Shown here: positions 25,455-34,388 of the stretch, in pieces
Numbering within the stretch: the stretch's first letter is position 1
Layout: each line of letters opens with the position of its first letter
Source: Paracoccaceae bacterium
GTDB lineage: Bacteria > Pseudomonadota > Alphaproteobacteria > Rhodobacterales > Rhodobacteraceae
Length of the DNA: 64,000 bases
Reading direction: 5' to 3'
NCBI GenBank assembly: GCA_030758115.1
Contig: JANREX010000048.1
Span: forward strand, 20,775 to 84,774
Notes under the pieces: model-generated
The model's database searches: none
Seen by the model: the letters and a program-made list of their open reading frames with translations, nothing else
What the model was told of the DNA's origin: nothing
Program-made: the position numbers and the translations under genes

Positions 25455-26192
25455 TCAGATCATGGCCATCCCGCCGTTCACATGCAGTGTCGTGCCTGTG
25501 ACATAACCCGCCTCGGGGCTGGCCAGATACAGCACGGCAGCGGCGATTTCCTGCGCCGTGCCCATGCGCGCGGCGGGGATCTTGGCGTTGATCGCAGCCT
25601 TCTGATCGTCGTTCAGCTTGTCTGTCATGGCCGTCGCGATGAAGCCGGGTGCCACGGCATTGGCGGTGATTCCGCGGCTTGCCACCTCGTAGGCGATGGA
25701 TTTCGTCATCCCCACCATCCCGGCCTTGGAGGCCGCGTAATTCGCCTGCCCCGGATTGCCCGTGGCCCCCACGATCGACGAGATGTTGATGATCCGGCCC
25801 CAACGCGCCTTCATCATCGGACGCATCACGCCACGGCACAGGCGCATGGTCGAGGTCAGGTTCACATCCAGAACGCTCTGCCATTCCTCATCCGACATGC
25901 GCATGAAGATCTGGTCGCGGGTGATGCCTGCGTTGTTGACCAGAATGTCGACAGCGCCCATCGCCTCGACCGCCTGTTTCGGCAGCGCCTCGACGGCGGC
26001 GGCATCGCTCAGGTTGCAGGGCAGCACATGGGCGCGGCTGCCCAGTTCGGCGGCCAGCGCCTCGAGGGGTTCCACGCGGGTGCCGGACAGCGCGACCGTA
26101 GCGCCCGCGCCATGCAGCGCATGGGCAATCGCGCCGCCGATTCCGCCCGATGCGCCGGTGATCAGCGCGCATTTTCCTGTCAGATCAAACAT
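25455..26192 (-). CDS. fabG: 3-oxoacyl-ACP reductase
   Basis: 245 residues, SDR fold. The NADPH-binding glycine motif is CALITGASGGIGGAI near residue 10, NNAG near residue 85, and the catalytic Ser and Tyr-x3-Lys lie in SSIVGATGNPGQANYAASKAG. It reduces 3-oxoacyl-ACP in fatty-acid elongation. It starts three bases after the fabD stop. The C-terminus TGTTLHVNGGMAMI is typical of FabG. Confidence 0.98.
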   Translation of the reverse strand: MFDLTGKCALITGASGGIGGAIAHALHGAGATVALSGTRVEPLEALAAELGSRAHVLPCNLSDAAAVEALPKQAVEAMGAVDILVNNAGITRDQIFMRMSDEEWQSVLDVNLTSTMRLCRGVMRPMMKARWGRIINISSIVGATGNPGQANYAASKAGMVGMTKSIAYEVASRGITANAVAPGFIATAMTDKLNDDQKAAINAKIPAARMGTAQEIAAAVLYLASPEAGYVTGTTLHVNGGMAMI

Positions 26193-26195
26193 GTC

Positions 26196-27140
26196 TCATC
26201 CTTGATTATGGGCAGCCACCGCTGCGACAACATCTTCGGGGGTGCCGATGGCACGGCATTCAATGTCCCGCGCAATCCGCCGGATCATGCCGGACAGCGC
26301 CTTGCCTGCCCCCACTTCCCAAATCTCGGTCACGCCGGCACCCGCCATCCACATCACGCTTTCGCGCCAGCGGACCGACCCTGTCACCTGCTCGATCAGC
26401 AGCGCCCGGATCAGATCGGGATCGCTGACGGCCTCGGCGCGCACATTGGCCACCAGCGGCACGACTGGCGTGTTCATGGTCACATCCGCCAGTGACGCGC
26501 GCATGACCTCGGCCGCGGGCTGCATCAGCGCGCAATGAAAAGGTGCGCTGACAGGCAGGATCACGGCCCGCTTGGCGCCACGACCGCGCGCGATCTCGAC
26601 CGCGCGTTCAACGGCTGCCCGATGCCCCGAGACCACGACCTGCCCCGGATCATTGTCATTCGCCGCCTGGCAGACCTGACCTTGCGCGGCCTCCTCGGCC
26701 ACGGCGCGGGCGCCGTCGAAATCCAGCCCCAGCAAGGCCGCCATGGCCCCCACACCGACCGGCACCGCGTCCTGCATGGCACGGCCACGGATGCGCAGCA
26801 GGCGTGCGGCATCGGCCACGCTCAGGGCGCCCGCCGCCGCAAGGGCAGAATATTCGCCCAGCGAATGGCCCGCCACGAAACCCGCATCGCTCAACTTGAT
26901 GCCCTCGGCGTCCAGGGCGCGCACAACGGCCATCGAGGTGGCCATCAGCGCCGGCTGCGCGTTCTGGGTCAGCGTCAGCTCGTCCTGGTCCCCCTCCCAG
27001 ATCAGGGCCGAGAGTTTTTCGCCCAAGGCATCGTCCACCTCGTCGAACACGGCTTTCGCCGCAGGATAGGCCTGCGCCAGATCGCGCCCCATGCCGATGG
27101 CCTGCGCGCCCTGGCCCGGAAATACATAGGCTCTGCTCAT
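26196..27140 (-). CDS. fabD: Malonyl-CoA:ACP transacylase
   Basis: 314 residues. It moves malonyl from CoA to ACP. Motifs: YVFPGQGAQAIGMG at the N-terminus, the nucleophile Ser in GHSLGEYSALAAAG near residue 90, and the catalytic His in PVSAPFHCALMQPAA. The ATG at 27140 was chosen because GGAGGGGACAGC precedes it. First gene of fabD-fabG-acpP-fabF-mltG; the 199-base gap to the divergent b561-YceI gene must hold both promoters. Confidence 0.98.
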   Translation of the reverse strand: MSRAYVFPGQGAQAIGMGRDLAQAYPAAKAVFDEVDDALGEKLSALIWEGDQDELTLTQNAQPALMATSMAVVRALDAEGIKLSDAGFVAGHSLGEYSALAAAGALSVADAARLLRIRGRAMQDAVPVGVGAMAALLGLDFDGARAVAEEAAQGQVCQAANDNDPGQVVVSGHRAAVERAVEIARGRGAKRAVILPVSAPFHCALMQPAAEVMRASLADVTMNTPVVPLVANVRAEAVSDPDLIRALLIEQVTGSVRWRESVMWMAGAGVTEIWEVGAGKALSGMIRRIARDIECRAIGTPEDVVAAVAAHNQG

Positions 27141-27339
27141 GCTGTCCCCTCCGTCATGCCGCATGAAGGCCCCCGGCCCTGCGCGGTCTTGTCCATCCGA
27201 TCCGGCCCGAATACCGCGCCAAGCCCCCCGGCGCAACGCCTCAGCGCATTGCTGCACCAAGCCTGTGCGGCTGGGCAGATTGGCCCCGCGGCCGCAACCA
27301 CTTAAGTTTGCAACACGTAACCAGTAAGAGGAGCCTTCC

Positions 27340-28560
27340 ATGGCCCGCACCAACACGGCCCAGACCTATGGCAGCGTGACAAAGACATTTCACTGGCTGA
27401 CGGCGCTGCTGATCTTGTCCGCCATACCGCTCGGGTTGATCGCCACCGATCTGGCGCACCGGATCGCAGCAGGCGAGACGGACCTGATCGCGCAAACCAC
27501 GCTGCTGTTTTCGCTGCACAAGACCATCGGGATCGCCGCGTTCCTCACGGCCCTGGGGCGCATCACATGGGCGCTGATGCAACCGCGTCCGGGTCTTCTG
27601 AATGGTGCGCGAAAGGCCGAGGCGACGTTGGCGGGCATCGTGCACTGGCTGCTTTACGGGGCCATGCTGATCACGCCGCTGTCGGGCTGGGTGCATCATG
27701 CCGCAACGACCGGTTTCGCGCCGATCTGGTGGCCGCTGGGCCAGACCCTGCCCTTCGTGCCGCAAAGCACACTGGTCGCGGATGCCGCAACCACGATCCA
27801 TTTCCTGTCTTCCCGCGTGCTGATCGTCGCCATCCTGCTGCATGTGGGCGGCGCGCTGAAACACCATCTGATCGACCGCGACGATACGCTGCGCCGGATG
27901 CTGCCGCGCGCGCCCGTGCGCCAGAGCCCCAGCACGACACAACCGGGCCATGCGCTGCCGCTGCTGGCGGCAACCGTGATCTGGGTCGGTATCATCTCGG
28001 CGGGGGCGGCACCCGCGCTGATGTCGGTCACAGCACCGGCCAGCCCTGCCTCTGTGGCGGCCGCACCCGGTGACTGGCAGGTCCAGCAAGGCACGCTGGC
28101 CCTGACGATCCGGCAAATGGGCAGCCCGGTGCAAGGCGAATTCACGGATTGGGCCGCACAGATCAGCTTTGCCGACGATCCTTCGCAGCAGGTGAACGGC
28201 CGCGTCCGGGTCGAGGTGACGATTGCATCGCTGTCGCTTGGCTCTGTCACCGGTCAGGCGATGGGCGGGGATTTCTTCGACGAGGCGACGCATCCGCGCG
28301 CCGTGTTCGAGGGCGACATCCTGCGCCGCGAGGCGGGTTTCGTGGCCGACGGCACGCTGACGATCAAGGGCAATGCCGTGCCGGTCGCCCTGCCCTTCGA
28401 CCTGGTCCTGTCCGACGATCAGGCCCAGATGACCGGGTCCTTGACCCTGGACCGCCGCGATTTCGGCATCGGCGGCAGCGTCACCGAAGAAGGCACGCTG
28501 GCTTATGGTGTCGACATTGCGGTCAGCCTGACAGCGCAGCGCATGCCTGCCGCCAACTGA
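27340..28560 (+). CDS. Cytochrome b561-YceI fusion protein
   Basis: 406 residues. The N-terminal half (about 1-190) is a four-helix cytochrome b561 with candidate haem ligands in KTFHWLTALL, FSLHKTIGIAAF, IVHWLLYGAM and LLHVGGALKHHL. A further membrane helix (about 205-230) leads into a periplasmic YceI domain (about 245-405; GRVRVEVTIASLSLG, GGDFFDEATHPRAVFE, LTIKGNAVPVALPFDL). YceI folds bind isoprenoids such as ubiquinone in a lipocalin-like barrel, so quinone-linked electron transfer is plausible but not shown. GAGGAG precedes the start. A second, separate YceI gene lies convergently downstream. Confidence 0.93.
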   Translation: MARTNTAQTYGSVTKTFHWLTALLILSAIPLGLIATDLAHRIAAGETDLIAQTTLLFSLHKTIGIAAFLTALGRITWALMQPRPGLLNGARKAEATLAGIVHWLLYGAMLITPLSGWVHHAATTGFAPIWWPLGQTLPFVPQSTLVADAATTIHFLSSRVLIVAILLHVGGALKHHLIDRDDTLRRMLPRAPVRQSPSTTQPGHALPLLAATVIWVGIISAGAAPALMSVTAPASPASVAAAPGDWQVQQGTLALTIRQMGSPVQGEFTDWAAQISFADDPSQQVNGRVRVEVTIASLSLGSVTGQAMGGDFFDEATHPRAVFEGDILRREAGFVADGTLTIKGNAVPVALPFDLVLSDDQAQMTGSLTLDRRDFGIGGSVTEEGTLAYGVDIAVSLTAQRMPAAN

Positions 28561-28584
28561 TCCGGCATCGCATCGCAAACCATG

Positions 28585-28617
28585 AAAAAGGCCGCCGGAG
28601 ATATCCGGCGGCCTTTT
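28585..28617. terminator. Bidirectional terminator between the two YceI-type genes
   Basis: Perfect 14-bp inverted repeat (28586-28599 with 28604-28617) with a 4-base loop; arms begin AAAA and end TTTT, so it can terminate both convergent genes. Confidence 0.9.
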
Positions 28618-28641
28618 GCGTTGCAGGTGTTCGAAGACCGA

Positions 28642-29223
28642 TTATTCAGCGGCCTTCATGGCTTCGATCGAGATCTGGATCGTCACTTCGTCGCTGACGA
28701 AGGGGGCGAAAGCGCCGACGTTGAAATCGCTGCGCAGCAATGTGGTGGTGGCATCAAAGCCAGCCCAGGGCTGCTTTGCCATCGGGTGATCACTGGCCTG
28801 GTTCAGCTTGGCGTCCAGCACGACCGACTTGGTCACACCGTTCAGGGTCAGATCGCCGGTGATCAGGGCGGTGTTGTCGCCCGTCACTTCGATACCGGTC
28901 GAGGTGAAGGTGACCATCTCGTCCTCGGTGGCGCCAAAGAAGTCGGCGGACATGAAATGCGCAAAACGCTCTTCCCAACCGGTCATCATCGACATGACGG
29001 GCATCGACACGGTCACGCTGGAATTGGCGGGATCTTCCTGATCGAACATGATCTCGCCGGCAAAGCCCGAAAACATGCCCCAGGTCGTGGAATAGCCCAG
29101 GTGGTTGTAGGAAAACAGGATCTGGCTATGGCTGGAATCCAGCATGTATTTTTCGGGTGCGGCAAATGCCGGTGCGGCGGTCAGGGCAGCGGCAAGTCCG
29201 ATTGCGGCGATCGTGGTCTTCAT
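28642..29223 (-). CDS. Periplasmic YceI-family protein
   Basis: 193 residues. A signal peptide (about 1-21, ending AFA) precedes a single YceI barrel: YMLDSSHSQILFSYNHLGYSTTWGMFSGF, then MSADFFGATEDEMVTFTSTGIE and TGDLTLNGVTKSVVLDAKL. The family binds polyprenoid or amphiphilic ligands in the periplasm; the ligand here is unknown. It converges on the b561-YceI fusion, with which it shares a terminator, suggesting a related role. Confidence 0.93.
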   Translation of the reverse strand: MKTTIAAIGLAAALTAAPAFAAPEKYMLDSSHSQILFSYNHLGYSTTWGMFSGFAGEIMFDQEDPANSSVTVSMPVMSMMTGWEERFAHFMSADFFGATEDEMVTFTSTGIEVTGDNTALITGDLTLNGVTKSVVLDAKLNQASDHPMAKQPWAGFDATTTLLRSDFNVGAFAPFVSDEVTIQISIEAMKAAE

Positions 29224-29372
29224 CTGGGCTCATCTCCTTGGGGATGGGGTTGCACATGACCTCAAGTTGCCGCCTTTTGCCCTGGCTACAACTCCGCATG
29301 AAACCACATCACCTGTGAGAAGATGAACAACCCCTCAGGTTGTCCGCCTCGCCCGGCGGTTGCCGGGCGGGT

Positions 29373-29888
29373 TCAGGCGGCCTTGACCTGCTGCTGGACC
29401 GCCAGCAGCTGGTCGCGGTCCATCCCCGACAATTCCAGCAGGACCTGACCATCGCGCCCCCGCAGCACAAGGCGGTCCTCGTCGATCACGACCTCGGACA
29501 GATCACGCAGCGCCAGCCGCTGGCGCACCCTTGCGATCCCGTCATGGCCGCGCCGGACATGGCGCAATTCGCGGGCGCGCTGGTCAAGATGGATTTCGTC
29601 GCGTGCCGTTCTGCGACCGGCATGCAGAAGCGCCAGCCCCAGGCACATGAAGACAACCGACACGCCCAGGCGCAGCAACATCATCTCGGCATCCCAGAGC
29701 GATCCCGACAGCAGCCAGATGCCGACCGCGGCCAGCATCAGCACCACACCGGTGAAGCGCGACAGGCCGGACAGGGCACGCCATCCGTGGCGCGGCGCCC
29801 TTTTCGGTGCGGCTTTTCCAATTTGCCTGTCGTCCATCGCGGGCGACAGCACAGATGCGGTCGGCAAGACATCTGAAAAAGATACCAT
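29373..29888 (-). CDS. Small conserved membrane protein of unknown function
   Basis: 171 residues. A soluble basic N-terminus (about 1-45), two membrane helices (about 46-65 and 70-92, FTGVVLMLAAVGIWLLSG and LRLGVSVVFMCLGLALLHAG), then a cytoplasmic C-terminal domain with a short beta-type repeat (LSEVVIDEDRLVLRGRDGQVLLELSGM). The start is well supported by GGAGGAAG six to nine bases upstream. I do not recognise the family. It is divergent from rpsF with 255 bases between. Confidence 0.75.
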   Translation of the reverse strand: MVSFSDVLPTASVLSPAMDDRQIGKAAPKRAPRHGWRALSGLSRFTGVVLMLAAVGIWLLSGSLWDAEMMLLRLGVSVVFMCLGLALLHAGRRTARDEIHLDQRARELRHVRRGHDGIARVRQRLALRDLSEVVIDEDRLVLRGRDGQVLLELSGMDRDQLLAVQQQVKAA

Positions 29889-30045
29889 TTCACTTCCTCC
29901 GTACTACATCTCTATCCTTCGCGCGAAACAAGGCAGCAGTACGGCACAAATCCGGAAAACTCGGGTCACGGCATCGCGCCACCGGCACGGTGCGACAGGT
30001 CGCCTTGGCGCTTGCCATGGGCACGGAAGCATCGTATAGCCCCCG

Positions 30046-30102
30046 TTCCTTCCGCAGTTTCGTTGAACCGCGCAGTCTCTCGTGGATGGGTCGCGGAAGG
30101 AT
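30046..30102 (+). promoter_or_regulatory. Structured rpsF 5' leader (candidate autoregulatory element)
   Basis: CCTTCCGC (30048-30055) pairs with GCGGAAGG (30093-30100); inside it CCGCG and CGTGG can form a second helix. No T-run follows, and the rpsF ATG is about 40 bases downstream. Ribosomal S6:S18 leaders are known in many bacteria; whether this is one cannot be settled by eye. Confidence 0.4.
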
Positions 30103-30143
30103 CGGCCCTCCTATGAAATGCGCTTGAAAAACAAGGAGTGCAC

Positions 30144-30578
30144 ATGCCGCTTTACGAGCATGTCTTCATTTCCCGTCAGGACCTGTCGAACACGCAGGCC
30201 GAGGGTCTCATCGAACATTTCGGCACAGTTCTGGCTGACAACGGCGGCACCGTCGTTGATCACGAGTACTGGGGCGTCAAGACGATGGCCTACAAGATCA
30301 ACAAGAACCGCAAGGGTCACTATGCCCTGCTGCGCACCGATGCACCGGCCACCGCCGTGCAGGAGATGGAGCGCCTGATGCGCCTGCATGACGATGTCAT
30401 GCGCGTTCTGACCATCAAGGTCGATGAACATGTCGCAGGCCCCTCGGTGCAGATGCAGAAGCGTGACGACCGCGACCGTGGCGACCGCCCCGACCGTGGT
30501 GATCGCCCTGACCGTGGCGACCGCCCTGACCGCGGTGACCGTGGTGACCGTGGCGGCGAACGCCGCGAACGCCGTTGA
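30144..30578 (+). CDS. rpsF: Small ribosomal subunit protein bS6
   Basis: 144 residues. The S6 ferredoxin-like core ([16 protein letters not shown] to about residue 105, with [18 protein letters not shown]) binds bS18 in the 30S platform. The C-terminal tail (about 107-144) is a low-complexity DRGDRP repeat ending GERRERR. The ATG at 30144 follows AAGGAG; an in-frame GTG two codons earlier is less likely. First in rpsF-rpsR-rplI. Confidence 0.97.
   Translation: MPLYEHVFISRQDLSNTQAEGLIEHFGTVLADNGGTVVDHEYWGVKTMAYKINKNRKGHYALLRTDAPATAVQEMERLMRLHDDVMRVLTIKVDEHVAGPSVQMQKRDDRDRGDRPDRGDRPDRGDRPDRGDRGDRGGERRERR
30474..30557 (+). repeat. 18-bp tandem repeat in the rpsF tail
   Basis: Three consecutive 18-bp units (30474-30491, 30492-30509, 30510-30527), each coding DRGDRP, followed by degenerate partial units. 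The units differ at a few third positions. Confidence 0.9.
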
Positions 30579-30607
30579 TCAAACGCCAGAACAAAGGACG
30601 CTAAACC

Positions 30608-30835
30608 ATGGCTACCAAACCGTTTTTCCGTCGCCGCAAGGTCTGCCCCTTCTCGGGCGACAATGCACCCGCGATCGACTACAAGGACACCCGTCTGCTG
30701 CAGCGCTACATTTCCGAGCGTGGCAAGATCGTGCCGTCCCGCATCACCGCCGTTTCGGCCAAGAAGCAGCGTGAGCTGTCGCGCGCCATCAAGCGCGCCC
30801 GCTTCCTCGCCCTGCTGCCCTATGCCGTGAAGTAA
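30608..30835 (+). CDS. rpsR: Small ribosomal subunit protein bS18
   Basis: 75 residues, basic. Typical core: [34 protein letters not shown], then [21 protein letters not shown]. It pairs with bS6 in the 30S platform. It lies about 30 bases after rpsF and 12 bases before rplI, with AAAGGACG upstream. The single Cys (KVCPFSG) is a lone remnant of a possible zinc site. Confidence 0.98.
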   Translation: MATKPFFRRRKVCPFSGDNAPAIDYKDTRLLQRYISERGKIVPSRITAVSAKKQRELSRAIKRARFLALLPYAVK

Positions 30836-30847
30836 GGAGAGAAGCAG

Positions 30848-31432
30848 ATGCAAGTTATCCTTCTTGAGCGCGTGGCCAAGCTGGGCCAGATGGGCGACGT
30901 CGTCTCCGTCAAATCCGGCTTCGCACGCAACTACCTGCTGCCCCAGGGCAAGGCGCTGACCGCTTCCGAGCGCAACATCGCCGATTTCGAAGCCCGCAAG
31001 GCGCAGCTGGAAGCCCGCAACCTGGAAACCCGCAAGGAAGCCGAAGCCCTCGGCGAACGCCTGGCCGGTCAGATCTTCGTCGTGATTCGCTCTGCCTCGG
31101 ATGGCGGCGCGCTTTACGGTTCGGTCACGCCCCGTGACGCGGCCGAAGCAGCCGAGACCGGTGGCTTCACCGTGGACCGCAAGCAGATCGTGCTGACCCG
31201 CCCGATCAAGGATCTGGGCCTGCATGACGTCAGCGTCACGCTGCACCCCGAAGTCGAGGTGACGATCCAGCTGAACGTCGCGCGTTCCGCCGAAGAGGCC
31301 GAGCTGCAGGCAGCCGGCAAGTCGATCCAGGAACTCGCCGCCGAAGCCGAAGCCGAAGCGGAATTCGAAATCTCCGAACTCTTCGACGAGATCGGCGCCG
31401 CGAACGAAGATGGTGAGGATATGGGCCGCTAA
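30848..31432 (+). CDS. rplI: Large ribosomal subunit protein bL9
   Basis: 194 residues. The N-terminal RNA-binding domain is clear ([36 protein letters not shown]), followed by the long connecting helix and the C-terminal domain ([33 protein letters not shown]). About 45 acidic residues extend past the usual end near residue 149 ([27 protein letters not shown]), a feature seen in several Rhodobacterales. A strong terminator follows. Confidence 0.97.
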   Translation: MQVILLERVAKLGQMGDVVSVKSGFARNYLLPQGKALTASERNIADFEARKAQLEARNLETRKEAEALGERLAGQIFVVIRSASDGGALYGSVTPRDAAEAAETGGFTVDRKQIVLTRPIKDLGLHDVSVTLHPEVEVTIQLNVARSAEEAELQAAGKSIQELAAEAEAEAEFEISELFDEIGAANEDGEDMGR

Positions 31433-31464
31433 GGCGCATCAGTCGCAAGACACCTTACCTTGGA

Positions 31465-31496
31465 AACCGCGCAGGCCCACCCTGCGCGGTTTTTTC
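31465..31496 (+). terminator. Terminator of rpsF-rpsR-rplI
   Basis: 11-bp stem (31465-31475 with 31481-31491, AACCGCGCAGG arm), loop CCCAC, then a T-run. Confidence 0.9.
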
Positions 31497-31523
31497 ATGC
31501 CCTGGCATCAAGACCCCGTGCGC

Positions 31524-31940
31524 TCAGCCCGCGAAATTCTGGCCCAAGGGCAGCGGCGCGGTGCGGATCAGCCGGCTGTCTGCCACCGCCGCCTGACGAT
31601 GCACCATCGCCACGCGATAGTCAGGATCCTTGATCATCTCGACAAAGGCCGCAACAGACGGGTATTCGGCAATAAAGCACAGATCCCATTGTTCTGCGGT
31701 CGGGCCGATCAGCATCAGCTCCATCGCGCCGCGCCAGACGATCCGCCCGCCCAGACGGGCCAGCACGGGCGCAGCGCCCTGCCCATAGGCGGCATAGGCC
31801 TCGGCCCCGGAAACCTGGCGCCCATCGTCATAGCGGGCTTGGTCATGCAGCCGGACCAGGTTGATCATATGGATCGGTCCGGGCCTGTCATTGTCGCGAA
31901 AGGCGCGGAAATCCTCTGCGGTAAAGCCTGTATGATCCAT
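31524..31940 (-). CDS. DUF1330-family protein
   Basis: 138 residues. A ferredoxin-like dimeric alpha/beta-barrel pattern: GPIHMINLVRLHDQARY, SGAEAYAAYGQGAAPVLARLGGRIVWRGAMELMLIG, WDLCFIAEYPSVAAFVEMIKDPDYRVAMVHRQAAVADSRLI. This is the DUF1330/EthD-like family; its biochemical function is not known. It is a single gene between rplI and tig, without visible partners. Confidence 0.85.
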   Translation of the reverse strand: MDHTGFTAEDFRAFRDNDRPGPIHMINLVRLHDQARYDDGRQVSGAEAYAAYGQGAAPVLARLGGRIVWRGAMELMLIGPTAEQWDLCFIAEYPSVAAFVEMIKDPDYRVAMVHRQAAVADSRLIRTAPLPLGQNFAG

Positions 31941-32035
31941 CCGGGGGGCGCTCCTTCAGCCGTGAATGCCCTCATCTGGCCGCATCCCAGGCGATGGGTC
32001 AAGCAAACCGGTCGGCCGCCACACCATCACCGCAA

Positions 32036-32064
32036 CGAAAAAGGGCCACCCCGAAAGGTGGCCC
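32036..32064 (-). terminator. Terminator of tig
   Basis: Eight-bp stem GGGCCACC/GGTGGCCC (32043-32050 with 32057-32064); on the minus strand it is followed by TTTTTCGTT, directly downstream of the trigger-factor gene. Confidence 0.85.
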
Positions 32065-32106
32065 CTGTTCTTGCGGTCAGCGGCGATGCGCAGACATGCG
32101 ACAGGA

Positions 32107-33441
32107 TCACTCCTCGTCCAGCGCCTCGACGGCTTTCTGCAGATCGTCCTTGCTGACCTCTTTCTCGGTCACCGAGGCCATGCCGAGGATATGGTCCACG
32201 ACCTTGTCCTCGAAGATCGGCGCGCGCAGTTGCTGCTGCATCTGGGCGTTCTGCTGGATGAACTCGAAGAACTGACGTTCCTGGCCCGGATACTGACGCG
32301 CCTGCGCCATGACCGCCTGGGTCATCTCGGCATCGGTCACTTCGATCTCGGCCTTGCGACCGGTCTCGGCCAGCAGCAGGCCAAGGCGCACGCGACGCTC
32401 GGCCAGCTTGTTGTGCTCGTCCGTCGGCTCGATCTTGTCGTGGTTGTGATCGTGCACGTCGGGGTTTTCCTCGTGCCACAGCTGATGCGCGATCTGGTTC
32501 GCTTCGGCCTCGACCAGGCTGGGGGGCAGGTCGAACTTGACCAGACCATCCAGCGCGTCCAGCAGGCCACGCTTGACGATGGCGCGGGCAGCACCGGCAT
32601 ATTCGGCTTCCAGACGCTCTGCGATCTGACCCTTCAGGGCAGCCAGGTCTTCGGCGCCGAACTTCTTGGCCAGCTCGTCATCGATGGCCGCGGCCTTGGG
32701 TTCCTTGACCGCTTTCACGGTGCAATCGAACACGGCTTCCTTGCCGGCCAGATGGGCCGCGCCGTATTCGTCCGGGAACTTGACCGTCACGGCCTTTTCC
32801 TCACCCGCTTTCACGCCGACCAGCTGTTCTTCGAAGCCGGGGATGAAAGAGCCCGACCCCAGAACCAGCGGATAGTCTTCGGCGGAACCGCCTTCAAAGG
32901 CCTCACCGTCGACCTTGCCGACGAAGTCGATCACGACCTGGTCGCCATCCTTGGACTTGGTGCCTTTCTTGCGATCCGCGAAATCCTGCACGGTCTCGGC
33001 CAGCGAGGCCAGCGCCTCGTCAATGGCCGCATCGTCGGCCTTGGCCACCAGACGCTCCAGCTTGACGCCGCTCATGTCCAGCTCGGGGATCTCGGGCAGG
33101 GCTTCGTAGGCCATCTTGACCTTGACGTCGTCGCCCTCTTTCCAGGTCTCGCCATCGACCATGGTCACCTGCGGCTGCAGCGCGGGGCGGTCGCCGGTGG
33201 TTTCGAAATGCTGGTTCATGGCGCCATCGACGCTTTCCTGCATCGCTTCACCCAGAACCTTGGGGCCGAACTGCTTTTTCAGCAGCGCCATCGGCACCTT
33301 GCCCTTGCGAAAGCCCTTCATTTCCACTTCGGGCTGGGCCTCGGCCAATTTCTCGTTGACCTTCGCTTCCAGCTCTGCGGCTGTCACGATGATCTCGTAT
33401 TCACGCTTGAGGCCGTCTTTCAGGGTCTCGGTGACCTGCAT
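32107..33441 (-). CDS. tig: Trigger factor (ribosome-bound chaperone, PPIase)
   Basis: 444 residues. Domains in order: ribosome-binding (1-about 120, with [17 protein letters not shown] as the binding signature), FKBP-type PPIase (about 150-245, [20 protein letters not shown]), and the helical C-terminal chaperone arms. It binds nascent chains at the exit tunnel. The ATG at 33441 ([17 protein letters not shown]) follows AAAAGGACG; the frame upstream runs into the tRNA gene and is not coding. A His/Asp-rich patch (HDHNHDK) lies in the C-terminal domain. Confidence 0.98.
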   Translation of the reverse strand: MQVTETLKDGLKREYEIIVTAAELEAKVNEKLAEAQPEVEMKGFRKGKVPMALLKKQFGPKVLGEAMQESVDGAMNQHFETTGDRPALQPQVTMVDGETWKEGDDVKVKMAYEALPEIPELDMSGVKLERLVAKADDAAIDEALASLAETVQDFADRKKGTKSKDGDQVVIDFVGKVDGEAFEGGSAEDYPLVLGSGSFIPGFEEQLVGVKAGEEKAVTVKFPDEYGAAHLAGKEAVFDCTVKAVKEPKAAAIDDELAKKFGAEDLAALKGQIAERLEAEYAGAARAIVKRGLLDALDGLVKFDLPPSLVEAEANQIAHQLWHEENPDVHDHNHDKIEPTDEHNKLAERRVRLGLLLAETGRKAEIEVTDAEMTQAVMAQARQYPGQERQFFEFIQQNAQMQQQLRAPIFEDKVVDHILGMASVTEKEVSKDDLQKAVEALDEE

Positions 33442-33465
33442 TCTTCTCGTCCTTTTCCATATCTC

Positions 33466-33550
33466 TGGTGCGGGTGGAGGGACTTGAACCCCCACGCCTT
33501 GCGGCGCCAGAACCTAAATCTGGTGCGTCTACCAATTTCGCCACACCCGC
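33466..33550 (-). tRNA. tRNA-Leu (UAG)
   Basis: 85-base gene with encoded CCA. Acceptor stem GCGGGTG/CACCCGC, D arm GGCGAAATTGGTAGACGC, anticodon stem-loop CCAGA-TTTAGGT-TCTGG with anticodon TAG, a long variable arm (GCGCCGCAAGGCGT) as in class II tRNAs, and T arm GGGTTCAAGTCCC. It lies just upstream of tig on the same strand. No integrase or duplicated att sequence was seen next to it. Confidence 0.97.
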
Positions 33551-33897
33551 GAAAACCAAACGCAGGCAACCCCATCCGGAAATGGAGGCTGCCCGCGGTT
33601 CCGGCGCTGTCTAGCAAACCCTGATAAGGGATGCGAGAGGAAAAATCGCCCTCCGGCCAAGGTATCAAGGCCGGTCCGCGCCGTTCCTGCAGGGCTTTTC
33701 CGCACAGGTCCGATCCGGCGAAGGCTTTCGTCCGGGCGATTCAAATATCTGCAGGACATTCACCGCAAATTCACCTATGCTGAGCCAAAAAAGAAACGAG
33801 CAGAGACCATGAGACAGGACACCGCCCCGATGCCGGGACGCCGCATATTTGCATTCGAATACACCTTGATCCGCAGGATTTGCCGCAGGATGGCCGC
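33551..33897. other. Intergenic region upstream of tRNA-Leu and the Hint-domain gene
   Basis: 347 bases without a convincing gene. It must contain the divergent promoters of the tRNA (minus) and of the Hint-domain gene (plus). An imperfect inverted repeat (GGCAACC near 33567 and GGCTGCC near 33588) is the only structure noted; it has no T-run. Confidence 0.5.
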
Positions 33898-34371
33898 ATG
33901 AGCATGGCATTCCCCCCGCCCCTGCAGACGGCACTTGTGGCCGGCACTATCGTTCTGACCGCAGAGGGTGCGATCCCGGTCGAACTTCTGGGGCCGGGCG
34001 ACAGGATCATCACCCGCAATGCGGGGATGGTCCGCCTGTTGGGCATCACCTTTCATCAACGGGCTGGCGATTTCCTGACCATCGCGGCAGGCGCGCTTGG
34101 TCCCCAGATGCCGCGTACGGACACGGTTGTGGCGACAGAACAGCCCATCCTGCTGCGCGCTGCGCTGGCCATGGCGGCATCGGGGCAGCCATCCTGCCTG
34201 TTGCCCGCCGGCGACCTGCCCCGCGCCTGCCCCGGATTGCAGGGGCTTGCCCTGTTGCGGGGGATCGAGATGACGATGGTGCAGCTGCAGCTTGACGCGA
34301 TGCAGATCGTCTATGCGGACGGGCTGGAAACGCTCTGCGCGCCCATGTCAGCCGCGATGCTGGCCGCCTGA
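33898..34371 (+). CDS. Hint-domain (Hedgehog/intein-type) protein without the nucleophile
   Basis: 157 residues. The Hint pattern is visible: AGTIVLTAEGAIPVELLGPGDRIITRNAG near the N-terminus, then FLTIAAGALG, DTVVATEQPILLR, and MQIVYADGLETL at the C-terminus. Such domains are abundant in roseobacters, often in secreted proteins. The position where self-splicing relatives have Cys or Ser is Ala (VAGT), so splicing activity is unlikely. The ATG at 33898 follows AGGA; an in-frame TTG at 33880 is an alternative. Function unknown. Confidence 0.75.
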   Translation: MSMAFPPPLQTALVAGTIVLTAEGAIPVELLGPGDRIITRNAGMVRLLGITFHQRAGDFLTIAAGALGPQMPRTDTVVATEQPILLRAALAMAASGQPSCLLPAGDLPRACPGLQGLALLRGIEMTMVQLQLDAMQIVYADGLETLCAPMSAAMLAA

Positions 34372-34388
34372 GGCGCGCGCCCTGCGCG

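Noticed and set aside
33466-33550. tRNA-Leu as an integration site
   Set aside because: No integrase, phage-like genes or duplicated 3' tRNA fragment nearby; neighbours are housekeeping genes.
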